Shown here one piece after another: positions 8,450 to 17,803 of a stretch of DNA of 64,000 bases (the first letter of the stretch is position 1; each line of letters begins with the position of its first letter). The stretch spans positions 23,166 to 87,165 of the forward strand of contig JBBEBP010000019.1 of the NCBI GenBank assembly GCA_040882255.1. The letters are read 5' to 3'. Origin of the DNA: PWQG01 sp040882255. Lineage in GTDB: Bacteria; Pseudomonadota; Gammaproteobacteria; Pseudomonadales; Pseudohongiellaceae. The translations under genes were made by a program, and so were the position numbers. The notes under the pieces were generated by a model. The model did no database searches. It was not told where the DNA came from and saw nothing but the letters and a program-made list of their open reading frames with translations.

Positions 8450-11400
8450 CTACAGGTTTAGAGAGAACCGCGCGTACACTTGACGTCCCCTGGGGTCATA
8501 CAGAAATGTCTCCATACCACCGAATGTAGCGCTTGGGTAGGGCAATGTGTCGAAGATATTGATTGCCCCGACAGTTATAGCTCCACCTAGATTCCCGATC
8601 ATTCCATCCATTGAGAGTGTGTACTGAAGATCCCACTCCGCCTGTGAAGCGACCTTACTAGTACATCCTCGCGGCCGTTGCCCAAGGCTAGAACCCAGGG
8701 CTCCCAGGGTTCCCGTTCCAAGATTACAAAGGCCATCGTCTTCCTCGACATGATGAGTGTATCGTCCCAGCAGGGTCGCAGAATGTTGTCCCAACACCCA
8801 GCCTAGTCGTGCGGTCCCTCTCCAACGTGGTGCAGGAGGCACGAAACCGGTATTTGCATTGCGTTTTCCTGCCCCTTCCACGAGTGGAGTGTCATCCCTG
8901 TTCCGGAACTTGTAACTGTCCAGATAAGTAGTGGATAGCCCTGCTTCTAATTGTCCGAAACTCTGTTGTATGAAAGGCAGGTTAATGCTATCGAACCGGT
9001 AGTTCACCCCGACATCGGCTCCTTCCCACTCCATTTCCCTAGCGTTAGTCAACGGCGTGTCCACCAATTGGATCAGCAGTGTGTCCGGATTTCGCTGTAT
9101 ACTAGATGTTTCCCCGATATCAGGATTAGTTCCACCTAAATTGGGGTTGTTCAGCATCCATTCCTCGGCGCTGGAAACCAGCCCAGCATTCAGAGCTCGA
9201 TTAAACCTAACGAAGTCGTCATCCACCACTTCCTGGACCGTAGGTCTCACAATCCGGTCCTCGAACTGGAATATCTTCCAGTCCATATTAAAGGTAAGGT
9301 CTCCATCCAGAAGTGAGGCAGTGAACCCCAGGTTGTACGACTCAGCCTCTTCGGATTCCAGATTTGGATTACCACCTGTGGTCCTGGATCGCTGTGTGGC
9401 TGTCCCTGCCTCTCGTAGAGGGTCCACCACGGAAGACAAATTCACTGATGGCTCTGCGAACAAGTCACTCAAACTGGGAGCTATGAATGAGGTGCCCGCT
9501 GAACCGCGTATGGACAGCCAATCAGTAACGCCCCACCTTAAGCCAGCTTTCCAATCCGTGCTGGAAAGATCCGCGTTCGAACTGTCATCACCGGTTTCGT
9601 GCCGTACGGCCGCATTCAGCGATAACGAACCGATGGCAGAATCGACCAACAGGGGTGCGTCCACCTCAGCGAATCCGGCGAACGTGGTACGCCGCTCGGC
9701 CCAGTCTAGCAATTGGGTCCCTCTGAATGAATCCCTTGCATTGCTAATCGACCCGAAATCATTACGCTGCTCCAAGTGCCGCCATTGGCTACCGACGGCC
9801 AACCCTAGTGGACCAGCGGGAAGGTCAATTGTATTTCCGGTAAAAACCACATCTAAAACATTAAGATTGCTCTCGGAGATTGCAGTTTCCGTTCCGGCAA
9901 CCGCATCGAATACCTCTGTTGTATTGATGGCGGCCGGGTTGCTCTGCTGAACTCCCCCCTCACAGTTTCGATTTACGCACTCGAACAACTGCGTAGAGAA
10001 GGGGTTGAAGTAGACGTCCTGTTCGCGCACGTGGAGGCGGCCATTTAAACCACTGCGTAGAGATGAAAGACTTTCTACGCCGCCCTCATTCTGGACATTG
10101 CTATGATGGGATGTGTAGTCGATATAGCCTGTCCAAGTACTGTCTGGTATCTCGATGTTGAGCCGCGCTGCCCAACGAACATTTTCGATTCTTGTCTCGG
10201 CAACTAGCTCACTTAACGAATTCAATCTTGTGGCGCCATCAAACCCGGGGAGCTGCCCCGTAAACTTCCCAAGGACCCTTAATGCTGCTGCATCCACATC
10301 CTCGTTGAAGGGGACGCCTGCTGAAGAGTCGAATGGATTGGATGCCACAACTACCGCTCCAGATTCGTCACGGTCTGGAATACCATCACCGTCCGCATCG
10401 GTCGCGAAAATCGGCTCCATCCCGTTACCACGATCCGCCATCGCTCTGAAAGGGTTACCTGGGTGAGTACCCGGAACGGTCCCGAGTCCTGTAAGATTTC
10501 CACCTGAGTTCGATGGAGACCCTACATCAGAGCTATCCTGCAGTGAGTACGTCAATTCGCCTTCAAAGTTGAACATGTCATCGAAACGATGATCCATGAA
10601 TAGCGCGGTAGTCGACACTGTCTGAGGTGACACGTACTCGAAATACATGCCTGTCTGCATTCGGCAGGTGCTACCCACTACTACGCCGGTGATGTTGTTG
10701 AGGGGGTCGGTTTTCTCGGTAGTTCCGCTGAAGTTGTTCTTGCCGCAACCAGGATCAGGCATCTGCGTCCGGTCTATGATTTCACCGGCTTCGTTTCTGA
10801 CAGGTACGATCCAGGATCCAGGCATCCCATCGCCACCGGAGCCAATAGCAGCGGCGCTGAACTCGGGGCGGTCCGTAGCCTTCAACTGATCGCGGTCCCG
10901 GAATTCCGATGCCAGGGTAAAATTTGTCCGTCCGTTGCCGCCGCCTACAATTACACTGACAGTGTTCTCGTTCCAGTCACTGCCTCTTGTATCCGAGTTC
11001 ATTGAACCTCGAACTTCAATACCTTCAAACTGTGTTCTTGGAATGATATTGACCACACCAGCCACTGCGTCCGTTCCATAGAGGGCAGCACCCCCGTCGG
11101 TCAATGTTTCGACCCTGTCCAATGCAATTTGAGGGTACATTGACTGGAGATTGGGAGACAGCGTCCTTCGACCATTCGCCAGCGTCAAAGTCGCACCTTC
11201 CCCCAGGCCCCTAAGGTTGGCCTGGCTATTGGTTCCACCCTGGAAGTTCCGCATTCGGTTGTTGCGTACGGTATCAACGCCATAGTTAAACGATTGTTGT
11301 CGGATTACTTCGCCCAGATTGGGTGTGCCTCTCTCTTCGATATTCGATGAGTTCAGGACATCCACGGGAGAGGATAGTTCGAAGTTGTCTGTGCGCTGAA

Positions 11401-11590
11401 TGAAGGAACCAGTCACCGTTATCTCTTCGATGCTCGATTCTGAATCGTTCTGCTGGGCACTCACTTGTTGTGCGATCGCCGCCGTCAATGCAAGGACACT
11501 GGTTGTAATAAACTTGTTTTTTCCCGGCCGGCGTTTCTTGGTGCGGTCTGCAGAACCTGCTGTGTGTTTGCACCGTTTTACTAAATCCAT
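8450..11590 (-). CDS. Large TonB-dependent outer-membrane receptor
   Basis: 1046 residues, long for the family. A basic N-terminus and signal segment end near QVSAQQ. The TonB box region reads IEEITVTG and is followed by a plug domain (about 55-175; DVLNSSNIEERG, LRGLGEGATLTLANGRR, ALYGTDAVAGVVNI). A long beta-barrel ends with an aromatic-type C-terminus (ARFSLNL), as expected for BAM insertion. The RBS GGGTGAAG precedes the ATG. It is the first gene of the leftward cluster, 38 bases upstream of the propeller gene. The absence of a siderophore locus and the presence of cytochromes suggest import of an organic substrate. The ligand is unknown. Confidence 0.95.
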   Translation of the reverse strand: MDLVKRCKHTAGSADRTKKRRPGKNKFITTSVLALTAAIAQQVSAQQNDSESSIEEITVTGSFIQRTDNFELSSPVDVLNSSNIEERGTPNLGEVIRQQSFNYGVDTVRNNRMRNFQGGTNSQANLRGLGEGATLTLANGRRTLSPNLQSMYPQIALDRVETLTDGGAALYGTDAVAGVVNIIPRTQFEGIEVRGSMNSDTRGSDWNENTVSVIVGGGNGRTNFTLASEFRDRDQLKATDRPEFSAAAIGSGGDGMPGSWIVPVRNEAGEIIDRTQMPDPGCGKNNFSGTTEKTDPLNNITGVVVGSTCRMQTGMYFEYVSPQTVSTTALFMDHRFDDMFNFEGELTYSLQDSSDVGSPSNSGGNLTGLGTVPGTHPGNPFRAMADRGNGMEPIFATDADGDGIPDRDESGAVVVASNPFDSSAGVPFNEDVDAAALRVLGKFTGQLPGFDGATRLNSLSELVAETRIENVRWAARLNIEIPDSTWTGYIDYTSHHSNVQNEGGVESLSSLRSGLNGRLHVREQDVYFNPFSTQLFECVNRNCEGGVQQSNPAAINTTEVFDAVAGTETAISESNLNVLDVVFTGNTIDLPAGPLGLAVGSQWRHLEQRNDFGSISNARDSFRGTQLLDWAERRTTFAGFAEVDAPLLVDSAIGSLSLNAAVRHETGDDSSNADLSSTDWKAGLRWGVTDWLSIRGSAGTSFIAPSLSDLFAEPSVNLSSVVDPLREAGTATQRSRTTGGNPNLESEEAESYNLGFTASLLDGDLTFNMDWKIFQFEDRIVRPTVQEVVDDDFVRFNRALNAGLVSSAEEWMLNNPNLGGTNPDIGETSSIQRNPDTLLIQLVDTPLTNAREMEWEGADVGVNYRFDSINLPFIQQSFGQLEAGLSTTYLDSYKFRNRDDTPLVEGAGKRNANTGFVPPAPRWRGTARLGWVLGQHSATLLGRYTHHVEEDDGLCNLGTGTLGALGSSLGQRPRGCTSKVASQAEWDLQYTLSMDGMIGNLGGAITVGAINIFDTLPYPSATFGGMETFLYDPRGRQVYARFSLNL

Positions 11591-11973
11591 ATCTTCACCC
11601 TTTTTCGTTCTGATTATTAAGAGCGCTACAGACTAGCTTACTACCTTGCAGCATTCCGACTAGTAGAATCACTAATTCCATTAATCGGATTTGAGCTTAT
11701 CAGCGCGAAAATTTACATGTCAAGCGATATTAAGAAACACACAACAATCCACGTCGACCCATATATATCGATCGTTCGTTCGGTTTCTAGCCAGCTTGTC
11801 TGCAAGCGGGCGATCACTTCTATTTAGCGCAAAGCCTTTGAGCCCAATATGTGTGGCAGGGGTAGAGTCAGTACCGATGCTAAAAGTCCCTTTGAGAAGG
11901 TGGAGGGTGAGGGGTCAATTTACACGGCCATGACACAATCGTTCTGGATGAAGCCGGGTGTGAAGATGTCCTA
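11591..11973. other. Upstream region of the TonB-receptor cluster
   Basis: About 380 non-coding bases. The part next to the receptor gene is AT-rich and should hold its promoter. No perfect operator palindrome was found by eye. The left-most gene-free part grades into SRAP/IS3 debris. Confidence 0.4.
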
Positions 11974-12325
11974 GCCCCATGTTTCGTCTGTAGTAGCACC
12001 AATTCCAGCTGTGCTGCCGAGATGGTCCCAGAAGGCGATGTAATCCCCCACTTTCGGCAGCAGCTATACATAGAAGCTCATGCTGCTACCAGTAATCGTC
12101 GGGGGTGGTACACCTCCGATGCCTGTATGGGGTCTTACGTTATTGTATTGCCACAGCCATTCAGCCCTCTACTGTCGAGCATTGGAGCGCCCTATGCTCG
12201 CCTTGAGCGTATCGTATGTGCATGCCCATAACTTTTCACGACTGAGATTACCTCTTCAGACGAGATGTATCTCAATCGGGTTCCATCGGCTCGGCCGAGG
12301 GCTGTCAGCAACTGATCAGCCCTTT
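11974..12325 (-). pseudogene. SRAP 3'-end remnant interrupted by an IS3 fragment, copy B'
   Basis: Two pieces match the 3' end of the intact SRAP gene in the right order on the minus strand. About 12270-12322 reads DQLLTALGRADG, against DQLLTPIGKPSQ in the intact protein. About 11974-12037 matches the intact gene's last codons and the following bases (13371-13434). An IS3-type transposase fragment lies between them, so the IS appears to have inserted into a SRAP copy that later decayed. Confidence 0.65.
12075..12215 (-). mobile_element. IS3-family transposase C-terminal remnant
   Basis: Minus-strand translation gives EWLWQYNNVRPHTGIGGVPP, the end of an IS3-type OrfB integrase. It closely matches the end of the IS3 pseudogene at 35.6-36.4 kb, including the downstream bases. 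Only the last third of the gene or less remains. Confidence 0.8.
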
Positions 12326-12602
12326 TCGAACCGTCCATAAAAACGGGGAAGAACCAGAATATTCAAGTTAGGAACTCGAGGCATATCGGGCCAATGTCAA
12401 ATCCGGGAATAGCCCTGCACACACAACGTGGTTTCTTCGTCCGACGACGACGAGCCGCTGCCGGTTGAGGACGGCCCTAGCACTATGCAGCGTATGCAGG
12501 TGCGCCGCTCTGGTGACTTCGGATGGCAGCATGTGTAGTGGTCACGGTGTTTTGCTTCCGGTGTCTGTATAGGATCTTGATGGAGGCAGGGACCCACGCC
12601 GC
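12326..12602. other. Non-coding debris between the SRAP remnant and the HAD gene
   Basis: I see no recognisable gene, repeat or terminator in this stretch. Short open frames here show no family motif. Confidence 0.4.
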
Positions 12603-13223
12603 TTACCCAATGAACTCTGACACGTCGGCGAGAGATCCAATTCTCTGTGAACCTGCCTTCACCCCACGGACTAGATGGAATGCTTTGAATCCAAAGTCTG
12701 ACGGGCCTTGGTAGTCCGCGACCTTATTGTCTCCAACAAAAGTAATTGATTCTTTCGCCACCCCGCTGTATCCCACCAGCCATTCGTATATCTTGGGTTC
12801 TGGCTTTATTGCTCCTACCTCGTAGCTAAAACAGCGCAGGAGCTCAAATTGAGGCAACAACCTGTCCACCACCTCCCCATACGGTTTGGCAAGATTAGAG
12901 CAAACGGCTAAACGGATCCCCGCCTGATTTAGGCGCTCCAGTGTAGGTAATACATCATCAAACAGTGAAAGGCTCGCCAGCTCCTTGGCAATATCGATGT
13001 GAAATTGCCTGATCAGCTCGCGAGGTGGCTCAATATCGAGCGCTGCGAAGACCTGTTCCGGCGTCCCATCTGTCGTTAACAGCCGACGCGCATCATCAAG
13101 GCGGGGTTGGCGACCGGTCTCTCTCGCCCAGCTCAATATGGCACGGTAGGGATGGAGCGGCACCCCGAATCGAACCAGGGTGCCGTATAGATCGAAAACG
13201 ACCATCTGCGTTGTAGCAGTCAT
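12603..13223 (-). CDS. HAD-superfamily hydrolase (haloacid-dehalogenase-like phosphatase)
   Basis: 206 residues from the Met just before the first motif; a longer frame to 13259 adds 12 unlikely residues. HAD motif I is FDLYGTLV, with nucleophile Asp and a Tyr in place of the usual second Asp-x-Asp position. Motif II is CSNL, motif III the Lys in GAIKPEPKIY, and motif IV FVGDNKVADYQGP. A cap segment of about 60 residues follows motif I. The DxY form of motif I is more typical of dehalogenase or REG-2-like members than of phosphatases with DxD. The substrate is unknown. It is a single gene between SRAP copies. Confidence 0.88.
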   Translation of the reverse strand: MTATTQMVVFDLYGTLVRFGVPLHPYRAILSWARETGRQPRLDDARRLLTTDGTPEQVFAALDIEPPRELIRQFHIDIAKELASLSLFDDVLPTLERLNQAGIRLAVCSNLAKPYGEVVDRLLPQFELLRCFSYEVGAIKPEPKIYEWLVGYSGVAKESITFVGDNKVADYQGPSDFGFKAFHLVRGVKAGSQRIGSLADVSEFIG

Positions 13224-13410
13224 CGGTAAACCTGTATTGTCGCGGCACTCACCTGGCACATACCTCTGTCGCTGGGCAATTCATTAGCGCAAACTTCGCT
13301 GCCGGTTTCATGCGCATCTTCATCTTCTGCTTTGGCAACCCTGGCCTGCACACCGCAGAACGCAATTCGTCACCCATGTTTCGTCTGCAGCAGGGCCAAT
13401 TCCAGCTGCC

Positions 13411-14091
13411 CTACTGGGATGATCGCGGAAGCCGGAATGTTTCACCAATTTCATTCCACTGACTCGGTTTGCCAATCGGCGTCAGCAATTGGTCATCCCT
13501 GATTTCTGGGGTAAGTAGCCATTCGAACCGCTCTACATCGGTGACGCCCGGATCCAGCCAGGCATCAAGCGTGGAGGTATCGTCGACTGGCAACATCATC
13601 GGCATGGATTTGGGGTGAATGTCCGCCCACTCCCGTGGCGGCGGCAGCGTGATGATGCTGGCGCCGATTGCTGCCTCGCCGGTGTCTCGGTTGACGTACT
13701 CCTGGTACAAACCGCCGAAGGCTATAGCCTGTCCGTCCAGCTCGATCTTGTGATACGTCTGTTTGTCGCCCAGCCCCTCGATGAATGCGCTGGCCGGTAT
13801 GAAGCAGCGGGATTGACGGTACGGCCGATAACCGGCCGATCGTGGCGTGCCCAGCTTGTCAGAGCGGGTATTGAAGCTGGTGTACTTCGATGGTTTCAGG
13901 GTGTCACGGTCCAGCAGCAGCCACCAGGTGGCATCAGCCAGGCCTCGACCGTCCTCGGATTCCCGCACGATGGAGATTGTGCTAGCCGGTGATACGTCCC
14001 TGGACCAACGTATGCCATCCAGTTTGACGCCAACGATCTCCATGAGTTGGCGCACTTCAGGACTGTCGATGACGTTGTAGCGACCGCACAT
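13411..14091 (-). CDS. SRAP-domain protein (HMCES/YedK-like abasic-site DNA crosslinker), intact
   Basis: 226 residues, starting at the Met directly before Cys2, because SRAP chemistry needs the N-terminal Cys exposed after Met removal; an upstream Met at 14100 would block it. Visible active-site candidates are Cys2 (MCGRYN), Asn74 in FNTRSDKL, Glu105 in IPASAFIEG and His159 in IHPKSMPMM. SRAP proteins form a thiazolidine link to abasic sites in single-stranded DNA and protect forks. This copy diverges from canonical YedK around the Glu motif. It is the only complete one of six related loci in the window. A conserved hairpin leader precedes it. Confidence 0.9.
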   Translation of the reverse strand: MCGRYNVIDSPEVRQLMEIVGVKLDGIRWSRDVSPASTISIVRESEDGRGLADATWWLLLDRDTLKPSKYTSFNTRSDKLGTPRSAGYRPYRQSRCFIPASAFIEGLGDKQTYHKIELDGQAIAFGGLYQEYVNRDTGEAAIGASIITLPPPREWADIHPKSMPMMLPVDDTSTLDAWLDPGVTDVERFEWLLTPEIRDDQLLTPIGKPSQWNEIGETFRLPRSSQ

Positions 14092-14272
14092 TCGTTGCAT
14101 TCCACTGGGGAAGGTATTGAGCCAGAGTAACAGGAGGGCGACTAAGCCGAAAGAATGTCAGTAAAGAGGCCCGGTCGGAACTGAACTCGACCGGGCCACA
14201 GCCAGCCCGACGCGCTTCCTGCTGGTAATAAGGTTGTAGTACATTTTCACGATTCTCGCTACTTGGCAGTAA
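14092..14272 (-). repeat. SRAP leader element, copy 1 (hairpin with duplicated loop)
   Basis: This leader is shared with 21379-21511 and 24019-24190. Its core is a 10-bp perfect stem (GGCCCGGTCG / CGACCGGGCC) at 14168-14197. The 5-base loop GAACT of the other copies is tandemly doubled here to ten bases. Beyond the hairpin, 14198-14272 is conserved with the third copy almost base for base. The minus strand there can be read as VAxIVKMYYNLITSRKRVGL in both, with one synonymous and one Lys/Arg difference. Confidence 0.8.
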
Positions 14273-14476
14273 CCGTCCGGCCAACGCATCTTGTCGCCAG
14301 GCTCTGATTTGCCAATAGTACCCTCCTCGCATCGTACATAGCCTTTTGTAGCAATATAGGGAGGACACATCTACAAGAGAAAGGGAGCGCGCGTATCGCG
14401 TACATGAACCGTAACAGGCGCCCAAGGGATCGCTGGCCGGATCCGCGGGCCAAACAGTGTATATGCTTTGCGCGGT

Positions 14477-16600
14477 TCACAAAGTTTCTTTTGGGCGGTC
14501 CCGTCGTAGCAACGCCTCAAAATCGTTCTGGCGAAAGGGCCTCGAGAACAGGAATCCCTGGGCATAGTCACAACCGGCGCGGGAGAGGAATTGCAATTGC
14601 TCTTCCGTTTCCACGCCCTCTGCAACCACCTGGACACCCATGGTGTGCGCCATACCGATAATGGCTTTAAGTAAACGATCCGTATTGTCATCCTGGCCGG
14701 CTTTCGCAATCAGCTCTCTGTCCACCTTGATGCTGTCCACCTGGAACTCCTGGAGGGCCAGAAGGGAAAACGGCTCGATGCCGAAATGGTCGACGGCCAG
14801 GTGGAACCGCAAACCCCTCAGACCAGAACTTTTGGCGGGATTGAACCCGAAGGTGCGCATACTGGTTAAAGAGGTAGGGGTCAGTTCCATAGTGATCCGG
14901 CTCTCACCGAAATCACTTGCCATCAGCCGCACACGCCATTGGTCCACAAGGGTTCGGGTGGAAAAGGAGGCCGGTGATTCGTTGATGTTGATCGGAAAGG
15001 CTTCGCTTCCCTGGTTGCGCCACCGCAGCGAGCAGCTCACCGCCTGATTGAGGACGTAGGCGTCGATACTGTCTCTCATGTTACTTTGTTCGGCAACGGC
15101 AAGAAACGCGTCCGGGGTCAGTAGCCCCTCATCCGGGTGATTCCATCGAAGCAGGGCTTCAGCCCTGGATACGGCTCCGGTGCGGATGTCTATTATCGCC
15201 TGGTAGTAAACTTCCAGTTGGTTCTCCCTGAGCGCAACATCCAGTTCCCTGTTCAACTTCATATGCTCTGATTCGCTCTGCGCCATCCAGGGCTCGTAGC
15301 GCCGAACCTGTTGGCCTCCATGCGCTTTGGAAGTGTACATGGCCTGATCGGCATTGTGCAGCAGCTTATCGACATCCTTGCCGTCATCGGGGAAAAGAGT
15401 CAGGCCGATGCTGCCGGAAATGTTCACCCGGTGCGAATCAACGTCAAACGCCTGTTCGAGACTGGTCAGAAGTGTCTTGGCAACTTCATTCGCACCCCTC
15501 CAGCCGGTTTCCTTCAGGATCAGGGTGAACTCGTCTCCACCGAGACGGGCCAGGGTGTCCATGGCCCGGACCTTGGTACCTATCCGTTCGGCCACCTGCA
15601 CCAGAAGCCGGTCACCGGCCTCGTGGCCGAGCTGGTCATTGGCTTGCTTGAAGCGATCCAGGTCGATGAATAGCAGGGCAAAAAAAGTGCCCTTTCGCTG
15701 GGCCTCCAGCATGGCCTGCTCAAGCCGATCGAGGAACAGTCGCCGATTGGGGAGTCCAGTTAGCGCATCGAAATTGGCATTTCGCCAGGACTGATACTCA
15801 ATCTGTTTGCGCTCAGTGATGTCCCGCGAAGTCTTAACGACAGCGTCAACCTCGCCCCGGTCGTTAAAGACCGGTACAAATCGGCAGTCAAAATCCAACT
15901 CGCGGCCCGAGGGTAAAAAGTGATGCCACTCCCTGCGCTGAGTCTGACCCGTGGTTAGTGTCGTGGTGATCGCGTCGTGACAATCTGCGGCAAAATCAAG
16001 GCCCAGCTCACGTGGGGTTTTACCAATCATGTCACGGTGCGGCACATCGACGAGATCGGCCATCGCCCTATTGAGAAACAGGTGCCTGCCATCGGGATCG
16101 AATATGACGGCGGGGTCAGGAGAAGCTTTCAGTATAGTTTCGATCAGGCGCGTTTCCTGATCTTTGCGGGCGGAGTAGCTGGACACCGAGTTGACAATCA
16201 GCTGGTCAATGGCCTCGATGAACCGCATCAATTCTCCGATATCTTTTGCGGCAAGGCCCCGCTGCTCATCGCTCCAGGCCCTGGTAACCCGGACCCGCAG
16301 GGCCCGCAGTTCCTGTATCATCTGAAGCATGGACAGGCCCTGCCTGCTACGCTCCGTGCCATGCTCCTCACCGGCACCCGAAGCGGAAGCCTCGTCTTTG
16401 TCATGGTCCCTGCGGGTCGACTCTTCGCCAGTCTGCAAGGTCGACAGGTCCTCGGTGATGAACTCCAGCATTTCACGGGCATGGTCTCTCAGGGCGCTAC
16501 TGTCTTCGCCCTCCAATTCCGGAGCGATTTCCAGCGCGTTTTCTTCCCAGTCTTCAAGCAGTTGCTCCATTTCTGTATGGATAAATTGGAATAGCTTCAT
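14477..16600 (-). CDS. PAS-GGDEF-EAL protein with RsbRD-like N-terminal sensor
   Basis: 707 residues, cytoplasmic. Residues about 1-120 resemble the RsbRD N-terminal sensor helix bundle. A PAS domain spans about 150-270 (ILKASPDPAVIFDPDG to TSRDITERK). The GGDEF domain (about 275-440) has intact LARLGGDEFTLIL, so cyclase activity is plausible. In the EAL domain (about 450-700) EAL, NIN, MELT, IKVD and AEGVE are present. The DDFGTG loop, however, reads VDHFGIE, so one metal-binding Asp is replaced by His and phosphodiesterase activity may be lost or altered. It encodes c-di-GMP turnover or sensing. Confidence 0.93.
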   Translation of the reverse strand: MKLFQFIHTEMEQLLEDWEENALEIAPELEGEDSSALRDHAREMLEFITEDLSTLQTGEESTRRDHDKDEASASGAGEEHGTERSRQGLSMLQMIQELRALRVRVTRAWSDEQRGLAAKDIGELMRFIEAIDQLIVNSVSSYSARKDQETRLIETILKASPDPAVIFDPDGRHLFLNRAMADLVDVPHRDMIGKTPRELGLDFAADCHDAITTTLTTGQTQRREWHHFLPSGRELDFDCRFVPVFNDRGEVDAVVKTSRDITERKQIEYQSWRNANFDALTGLPNRRLFLDRLEQAMLEAQRKGTFFALLFIDLDRFKQANDQLGHEAGDRLLVQVAERIGTKVRAMDTLARLGGDEFTLILKETGWRGANEVAKTLLTSLEQAFDVDSHRVNISGSIGLTLFPDDGKDVDKLLHNADQAMYTSKAHGGQQVRRYEPWMAQSESEHMKLNRELDVALRENQLEVYYQAIIDIRTGAVSRAEALLRWNHPDEGLLTPDAFLAVAEQSNMRDSIDAYVLNQAVSCSLRWRNQGSEAFPININESPASFSTRTLVDQWRVRLMASDFGESRITMELTPTSLTSMRTFGFNPAKSSGLRGLRFHLAVDHFGIEPFSLLALQEFQVDSIKVDRELIAKAGQDDNTDRLLKAIIGMAHTMGVQVVAEGVETEEQLQFLSRAGCDYAQGFLFSRPFRQNDFEALLRRDRPKETL

Positions 16601-16677
16601 GACGCCAGGACCCTTCCGCGATCTATTCGCGAGTGCCGAGATGGCTTCTGAGCCCGCAACCTATTGAGAGATCGCAC

Positions 16678-17382
16678 TTAAGCCGCCAGACCCAGGCGGT
16701 CGGTTTCTTGCTTGACCACGGCGTAGCACTCGCAGCATTGTGCTTCGAGTCTCGAACGGTCGACCACGGTGATATGCCCGCGCCGGTGGCGGATAATACC
16801 GAGCTTTTGCAGCCTCCCGGCCGCCTCGGTCACGCCTTCGCGGCGCACACCCAGCATGTTGGCGATCAATTCCTGGGTCAGGATCAGTTCGTTGGCCGGC
16901 AGCCGATCCAGACATAGTAGCAGCCAGCGGCACAATCGCTGATCGATAGTGTGGCGCCGGTTACAAACGGCCGTCTGAGCTATCTGGGTAATCAGGGATT
17001 GAGTGTAGCGCAGCATCAACATGCGCATGTTGGTATCGTTTTGGAATTCGCGCTTGAGATCTGTGGCCGCCAGCCGGTAGACCACGCCTGCACTCTGGAC
17101 AATCGCCTGGCTGGATGTGCTGCCTGCGCCCAAGAGCACCGAGGTGCCGACGATGCCCTCGCGGCCCACGATCGAGAGCCCGCTCGAGTGGCCGTCAAGC
17201 GTGACGTAGGTAAGAGAGATGATGCAGTCGGCCGGGAAATAGACAAACTTCACTTTCTGACCGACGGCGTCGAGCTCCTTGCCCGGTGGCACCTCAATTT
17301 CTTGCAACAGTGGAAACACCCTTTCTTTTACCTGTTCAGGCAGTAGAAAGAGCAAATCATTGCGCTCTGGTCCGGTTTTCAT
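16678..17382 (-). CDS. Crp/Fnr-family transcriptional regulator
   Basis: 234 residues from the ATG at 17382, chosen because CAGGAGGTGACC precedes it perfectly; the frame extends 23 residues further upstream without an RBS. It has an N-terminal cyclic-nucleotide-binding-like beta-roll (VGQKVKFVYFPADCIISL, SIVGREGIVGTSVLLG) and a C-terminal helix-turn-helix (LTQELIANMLGVRREGVTEAA). No Fnr-type N-terminal Cys cluster is seen, so the signal is not an Fe-S cluster of that type. It is transcribed toward the GGDEF/EAL gene with a 77-base gap and could co-vary with it. Confidence 0.92.
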   Translation of the reverse strand: MKTGPERNDLLFLLPEQVKERVFPLLQEIEVPPGKELDAVGQKVKFVYFPADCIISLTYVTLDGHSSGLSIVGREGIVGTSVLLGAGSTSSQAIVQSAGVVYRLAATDLKREFQNDTNMRMLMLRYTQSLITQIAQTAVCNRRHTIDQRLCRWLLLCLDRLPANELILTQELIANMLGVRREGVTEAAGRLQKLGIIRHRRGHITVVDRSRLEAQCCECYAVVKQETDRLGLAA

Positions 17383-17548
17383 GGTCACCTCCTGACGGCG
17401 GGAAAGGACCGTGAGAAAAAGGATGACAACCATAGATTCGACAACTACCAAGCGAAGATTATCCCGGTAGGCTAAAATTCTTCGGCCGATCAGTCGTCAC
17501 GTTCGCTGCTAGACAACCTATTGAGAGGCCACTGTAATCCCCCGGTGA

Positions 17549-17671
17549 TTAGGATAATTCCGGTTCTTTTGAACAGCTGGAATCAATGCGCAGTGCGCTT
17601 TCTCCCCGTATCCACAAGGTCGCGGATACGGTGATCAGTATGAGTTTGAGGGGCTTGAGGAATCTGTGCAT
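17549..17671 (-). CDS. Small single-helix membrane peptide (tentative)
   Basis: A 40-codon frame beginning MHRFLKPLKLILITV, with GGAGAG 6 bases before the ATG. A hydrophobic stretch LKLILITVSATLWI could span a membrane. It lies between the histidine kinase and the Crp/Fnr gene in the same orientation. The longer open frame to 17794 has no better start. Nothing else supports it, so treat it as a candidate only. Confidence 0.35.
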   Translation of the reverse strand: MHRFLKPLKLILITVSATLWIRGESALRIDSSCSKEPELS

Positions 17672-17803
17672 TGTCACTCTCCGTTTGATGACTGCATTAC
17701 TATCCCGGACGCCGGCGGTGCGGAAGGTTAAACGACGGCAATTGGGCGCGCCGAGCGCCTTGGTCGACCGCCAGGCCATGCGAGGTCGACCCAAGACCGT
17801 CGG

